Program-made: the position numbers and the translations under genes
Shown: positions 60,245 through 64,000 of the stretch, piece by piece
Numbering within the stretch: position 1 is the stretch's first letter
How the letters are laid out: every line of letters begins with the position of its first letter
Notes under the pieces: generated by a model
Database searches by the model: none
What the model was told of the DNA's origin: nothing
What the model saw: only the letters and a program-made list of their open reading frames with translations
Assembly: GCA_020636025.1 (NCBI GenBank)
Contig: JACJYQ010000001.1
Coordinates: 62,001-126,000, forward strand
Direction of reading: 5' to 3'
Length of the DNA: 64,000 bases
Source of the DNA: Lewinellaceae bacterium
GTDB lineage: Bacteria; Bacteroidota; Bacteroidia; Chitinophagales; Saprospiraceae

Positions 60245-62116
60245 TTATTCGCTTTTTATCAGTTTCAATACATTAAGTATTTCACCGCCTTGTTCGAGTT
60301 GAACAAAATACAAACCTCTAGGCAGCCATTGTCCTATTTCCAATTCACCACTCAGTTCAGACGCGTCTAGCAAACTAATTTCCTGTCCAACGCTGTTTTG
60401 AATATGCAATTTGCAATTCGAGCCGGGACAAGAATAGGACACCTTTGTTGAAAAGCTAAATGGATTGGCGGCCTGTAAATAGGAACTGCCAGGTAAAGAG
60501 CCTGCCTGACCTTCGTCCCGTTTGTGTTTCGGATTCAAATAAATTGTGACATCCGTATTGGTTGAGATGATTTGATGAATACTACCCAACCCAAAAAGGT
60601 TCTCTTCTGCCACCAGATCGTACTTGCCAGGGCTAACGTTGTTAAAGGTGAATTCACCATTCATATCCGTTTGTGTGCTTTCAAAGCTCTGGTCACCGTA
60701 CAACCAAACAGTAGCGTTTGGGACGATAATACCCGTATTTTCATAAAGCACAGTGCCTGTAACAGTCAGATTTCCGGTAGGGTAGAGCGCTGCATGGACA
60801 AGGGTAACTTCACCTTCTTTTAGGTAAGCCAGGGTTTCAAAGGCTTTGTAACCGTTCTTGCTCACGCGAACAGTAAAGTACCCGCTTTCTGTCTGCCCGG
60901 TTTTAAATATGCCATTGGCATTACTCAGGTCTGTAGTCTGTGGGTTGCTGTTCAATACCTCAACAGTAGCATTGGATATGGGTGCTCCGCTCACGGCATT
61001 GGTAACATCTCCCTCCAGATAACAGGCCCTTTGATAATTCGGCGTGATGATAAACAGCTCACTGTTACTCGAATTCAGGGCATTGATGTTAGAAGCAATG
61101 ATGGTCCCGGATTTGAAATAGGCATATACCCCCCAACAACCATTGGAGCCACCTCCGCTTGCGGGATACGTGTCGTAATTACCCACCTGTACCAGATTGT
61201 CGGGTTTGGTTATATCCACAATTGTAAACCCGTCCTTATACCAGGAGGTAACCGCCCAGTTTTTCCATACATAGGTATTGTGTACCATACTGTTGGAACC
61301 AGGGTTACTCTGCACTTTATCCAATAAGGTGATGTTATCCAAGTCGCTCACATCAAATGCCGCCAGATAAGAATCATTCCTTTCATCCGTTGTCAGGATG
61401 GTTTTGCGGTCATCCGTGATCCAGGTGTTGTGCGTAAATGCGTTGGGCGTTTGCTGAGTGGTAATTAATTCCGGGGCGTTTTTGTTGGCCATATTTACTA
61501 CAGCAAATATTCCTGCATAGATATGGGCGGAGTACATGGTGTCGTTGTCCACATAGCCATCATGGATGTATCCCAATTGATCATATTTGGCCACATACAC
61601 CGGATTGTATGGGTCCTGTTTCAGATCGAAAATTTTGGCGCCACCATTGAATAGATTTCCACCCCAGGCGTAGAGAAAGCCCTTTTTGGTATCAATGTGG
61701 AGGGCGTGAATTTTACCCAATTGCCCGGCAATGGCACCATCTCCGGTGTAGAAGTGGGAATCCAGATTTGGCGAGGGCAATCCGCTTAAATCCACCACCT
61801 GAATGCCCATACCGCCTTCACTAACGATATAGGCATAGTTGGAATAGGTCTTGATCTCTTTCCAAAGGTTGTTTGGGCCCGGAATTTGAACAATTTGTAC
61901 CGGATTGTCGGGATCGGTAATGTCGACGATCACCAGACCTTTGGAAGCGCCAACCAGGGCATACTCCTTGCCTTCGCGGCTGGTGTAGCCCCAGACATTG
62001 GCCAGTGTCTGGTTGGTAAAAGTTATTTTGGAACGAAAGGTGGTATTGAGGTTCTGGGCGGTTGTATGGAGCAATGGTGTTAGGGTTATCAACAGAAGAT
62101 AAAATAAACGTTGCAT
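60245..62116 (-). CDS. Choice-of-anchor B family protein (LVIVD repeats, CarboxypepD_reg, T9SS CTD)
   Basis: A 623-residue exported protein. Signal peptide 1-20; LVIVD/choice-of-anchor B domain (about 35-375: YALVGASKGLVIVDITDPDNP, MVHNTYVWKNWAVTSWYKDGFTIVD). Two carboxypeptidase-regulatory domains follow (LEGDVTNAVSGAPI, VTGTVLYENTGIIVPNA), then the type A sorting domain (ANPFSFSTKVSYSC, LPRGLYFVQLEQGGEILNVLKLIKSE). It is surface-exposed through T9SS. Function unknown; it sits just upstream of dapB. Confidence 0.9.
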   Translation of the reverse strand: MQRLFYLLLITLTPLLHTTAQNLNTTFRSKITFTNQTLANVWGYTSREGKEYALVGASKGLVIVDITDPDNPVQIVQIPGPNNLWKEIKTYSNYAYIVSEGGMGIQVVDLSGLPSPNLDSHFYTGDGAIAGQLGKIHALHIDTKKGFLYAWGGNLFNGGAKIFDLKQDPYNPVYVAKYDQLGYIHDGYVDNDTMYSAHIYAGIFAVVNMANKNAPELITTQQTPNAFTHNTWITDDRKTILTTDERNDSYLAAFDVSDLDNITLLDKVQSNPGSNSMVHNTYVWKNWAVTSWYKDGFTIVDITKPDNLVQVGNYDTYPASGGGSNGCWGVYAYFKSGTIIASNINALNSSNSELFIITPNYQRACYLEGDVTNAVSGAPISNATVEVLNSNPQTTDLSNANGIFKTGQTESGYFTVRVSKNGYKAFETLAYLKEGEVTLVHAALYPTGNLTVTGTVLYENTGIIVPNATVWLYGDQSFESTQTDMNGEFTFNNVSPGKYDLVAEENLFGLGSIHQIISTNTDVTIYLNPKHKRDEGQAGSLPGSSYLQAANPFSFSTKVSYSCPGSNCKLHIQNSVGQEISLLDASELSGELEIGQWLPRGLYFVQLEQGGEILNVLKLIKSE

Positions 62117-62226
62117 CTAATTTTAGTTGATAAGCATTGCGATGCAACGAAGGTCGCAAGAATTGTCAGAAACCCAACAATTGATTATTGTCGTTGATGA
62201 TCAATTATTTGATTTTTCGTTGATTA

Positions 62227-63609
62227 TCAGTGTTTTAACAAGGGTAATGTTTGTTGAAATAATCCTGATTTAATGCGTAAAAAGTATAAACCTGGCGACA
62301 AACCCGATATGTCAAGTCTGTTCAAATGAATACTGCCTGGAATTTCCCAACCATGCAAATCAAGGATGAAAAATGTCTCTCCACCTTGCAGGCCACCAAC
62401 CTGTATTTGATCAATTGCCGGGTTTGGAAATACAGAATATCTGGAATTAGAAAGTGTATTTGTGCCAGATTGAACAGGATTGGCGTGAGCTCCTGCATCT
62501 ATTGTCGACGCACGGTTTTGACTTCCAACCGGGTGAAGATACTCATCTTCCGGGCTGAGTGAATATGCTCCTGCCATACCCGAACTTTGAGCAAGCCCGA
62601 CAGCCGGACTGCCCATTTGCAAGTGAAAATCATAGTTGAGGGGGTCCGTAAAATTCATTTCTGCCACGGTGCCTGAGATATTTCCTGCGGTGTCCAGTTC
62701 CACAGCATTTCCCGAAATCCTGGTTCCAGGCCCGGCGAAAATGTTGTTCCAGGCTTTCAGTTTCTGAGCGCCGTTTCCAAGTTGAATAAAGCTGCCGTTG
62801 CCTTTGTTGTTTACAAAAGTGTTATACACCACATACAGCTCAGAATTTGGGTTGCTGAGCCCTTCCATCCCGTATCCCACCAGATTTGAGTTTTCGGATT
62901 GTGGATCCTGCACAATCACATTTCCCATGATTATCGAAAAACCGCCATTGGGCAGATCGATGTTTCGGCTGGCAGTGCCGTTTTCATCACTCAGGCGATT
63001 GCAATAAATGATGTTGGTATAGGCCCTGCTTTTCAATTCGTGGCCTACTCTTGCGTCGTGTGAATAATTGAACCTGAATACAAGCGAATGCGCGTGATTG
63101 ATGTACAAATTATGGGCAAGTCCGTTGTCGTACCCGTTTCCGCTGAACTCACAATGCTCGATCAGAAAATCTCCGCTGGCGATGTCGCCCGCCAAAATGC
63201 CGTTTTCATTGTCGTGAAAAAAACAATTCCTCACCGTCAGGTTTATGCCTTCCGAACGAATGCCGGCTCCGTTCAGGTCGGGACAAGCGGCTTCTGAAAA
63301 TTCAATATTCTCAACAGTTACATCGTCTCCAACAATTACCCAAATGGCTTTTCCGCCATATACATTGCCTCCGCTTTTCAAATGCGCTTTGCCGCCCACT
63401 CCTTTAAATACCAGGTTGTTTGCCGTCCACCTGGCCACATCGCCTGGATAAATACCTGCATCTATCAGTATGGTGTCGCCGTTTTGTACCAGATTGGCGA
63501 CCTGGCTGGGCTTTGCGTGAGAATGGCCCGGGCCGATCAGCCAGGTGGTGGCCTGGATGGAGGAGAATGAAATGGAGAGAAAAAAAATGAGGGTGTACAA
63601 GCTTCGCAT
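62227..63609 (-). CDS. Right-handed parallel beta-helix protein with type A T9SS sorting domain
   Basis: 460 residues with signal peptide (1-20). The chain repeats short beta rungs (VTVENIEFSEAACPDLNGAGIR, NLTVRNCFFHDNENGILAG, FLIEHCEFSGNG), typical of a parallel beta-helix such as pectate lyase or Disaggregatase-like folds. The C-terminal sorting domain reads VFPNPAIDQIQV...LSPGLYFLRIKSG. A polysaccharide substrate is plausible but no catalytic triad is identified. The region 62117-62226 upstream of the next gene has nothing recognised. Confidence 0.87.
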   Translation of the reverse strand: MRSLYTLIFFLSISFSSIQATTWLIGPGHSHAKPSQVANLVQNGDTILIDAGIYPGDVARWTANNLVFKGVGGKAHLKSGGNVYGGKAIWVIVGDDVTVENIEFSEAACPDLNGAGIRSEGINLTVRNCFFHDNENGILAGDIASGDFLIEHCEFSGNGYDNGLAHNLYINHAHSLVFRFNYSHDARVGHELKSRAYTNIIYCNRLSDENGTASRNIDLPNGGFSIIMGNVIVQDPQSENSNLVGYGMEGLSNPNSELYVVYNTFVNNKGNGSFIQLGNGAQKLKAWNNIFAGPGTRISGNAVELDTAGNISGTVAEMNFTDPLNYDFHLQMGSPAVGLAQSSGMAGAYSLSPEDEYLHPVGSQNRASTIDAGAHANPVQSGTNTLSNSRYSVFPNPAIDQIQVGGLQGGETFFILDLHGWEIPGSIHLNRLDISGLSPGLYFLRIKSGLFQQTLPLLKH

Positions 63610-63680
63610 GGGAAATATTTTTGACTTGTCAAATGTAGGGTAAAAGGGAGCGCTTTCCGAATGGGAGGGGTTTGATTACC

Positions 63681-63791
63681 TGATTAATAGATTACATGAA
63701 CATATGATTTATGATTGGATTTTTGATTGACCTGAAGCAATTATTCTTCAATCACTTCAAGTAATCATATGTTCATGTAATCTATTAATCA
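63681..63791. repeat. Inverted repeat, 29-bp perfect arms
   Basis: Arms at 63681-63709 and 63763-63791 are perfect complements containing AATAGATTACATGAACATAT. The 53-bp centre has a second weak symmetry. No ORF is present in 63610-64000. Confidence 0.9.
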
Positions 63792-63835
63792 TTTGTTCAT
63801 CTAACACTGAGAGAATTACGACATATTTGATGTTA

Positions 63836-63927
63836 CCCTTTCAGGGCTCATTTCATGATCATGATCATGTACATGTATAGGGCCTCACCCTATGTTATGG
63901 GATGTATCCCCTCCGGGGAATTTTTTA
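63836..63927. repeat. Cluster of three small hairpins and a 16-bp palindrome
   Basis: Small palindromes CCCTTTCAGGG (63836-63846), ATAGGG/CCCTAT (63877-63893) and TCCCC/GGGGA (63907-63919), plus the perfect palindrome CATGATCATGATCATG at 63854-63869. This looks like a dispersed non-coding repeat, but copies elsewhere cannot be checked here. Confidence 0.55.
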
Positions 63928-64000
63928 GGCTAGACTCTACGCTCTGATCGTAATGAAATGAGTTGGATTCACTTCCTTGGAAAGAAAACATCCTCCGCAT

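Overview
The window reads as chromosomal DNA of a Bacteroidota bacterium, most likely a saprospirian; that class-level guess is inference. Supporting signs are type IX secretion (T9SS) sorting domains on at least five exported proteins, carboxypeptidase-regulatory plus TonB-receptor architecture, a fused SecDF, a fused E1 alpha/beta dehydrogenase, a DksA-like protein without the zinc cysteines, and ten -7 boxes of the Bacteroidota type TAnnTTTG. Most genes are housekeeping and densely packed, with no large mobile island.

Layout. 1-532: start of a riboflavin gene (ribB or ribBA), cut by the window edge. 680-9239: a TonB receptor, a TPR protein, a HupE/UreJ-like membrane protein and two tandem DUF4331 proteins, an apparent functional cluster of unknown role. 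9528-12587: primary sigma factor, CoaX and an outer-membrane protein. 12589-13374: an orphan lantibiotic-dehydratase C-terminal (thiopeptide-type) protein. 13434-15435: the most unusual locus, five near-identical 379-bp units, each holding a hairpin, a decayed initiator-tRNA fragment and a GIY-YIG nuclease gene, ending at an intact initiator tRNA gene. 15502-25396: Nudix, pyrE, M42 peptidase, NlpC/P60, DUF5683, rhomboid, secDF, ffh. 25526-34099: RluA, a RibF-glycosyltransferase fusion, a secreted M28 peptidase, a TPR/PD40/SPOR-like protein and a small TPR membrane protein.

34403-42760: smc, an LVIVD lipoprotein, an outer-membrane protein, an ECF sigma factor with a membrane-spanning barrel protein, and a cysteine-rich orphan. 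42995-51058: E1 dehydrogenase, DksA-like protein, a PKD-type T9SS protein, and the lysA / ACC-deaminase-like / hydrolase operon. 51175-55096: a second ECF sigma factor, a small membrane protein, a GT-C-like membrane protein with TPRs, and a methyltransferase. 55116-60241: leftward dapB, fabH, efp, accB and accC (lysine and fatty-acid synthesis plus translation), interrupted by a MITE-like element and a second inverted repeat. 60245-63609: two T9SS cargo proteins. 63610-64000: repeats only.

The best candidate for an undescribed system is the tRNA-linked GIY-YIG tandem array. Next are the DUF4331/HupE/TonB cluster, the RibF-GT2 fusion, the orphan elimination-domain protein, and an EF-P whose tip carries Arg instead of Lys.
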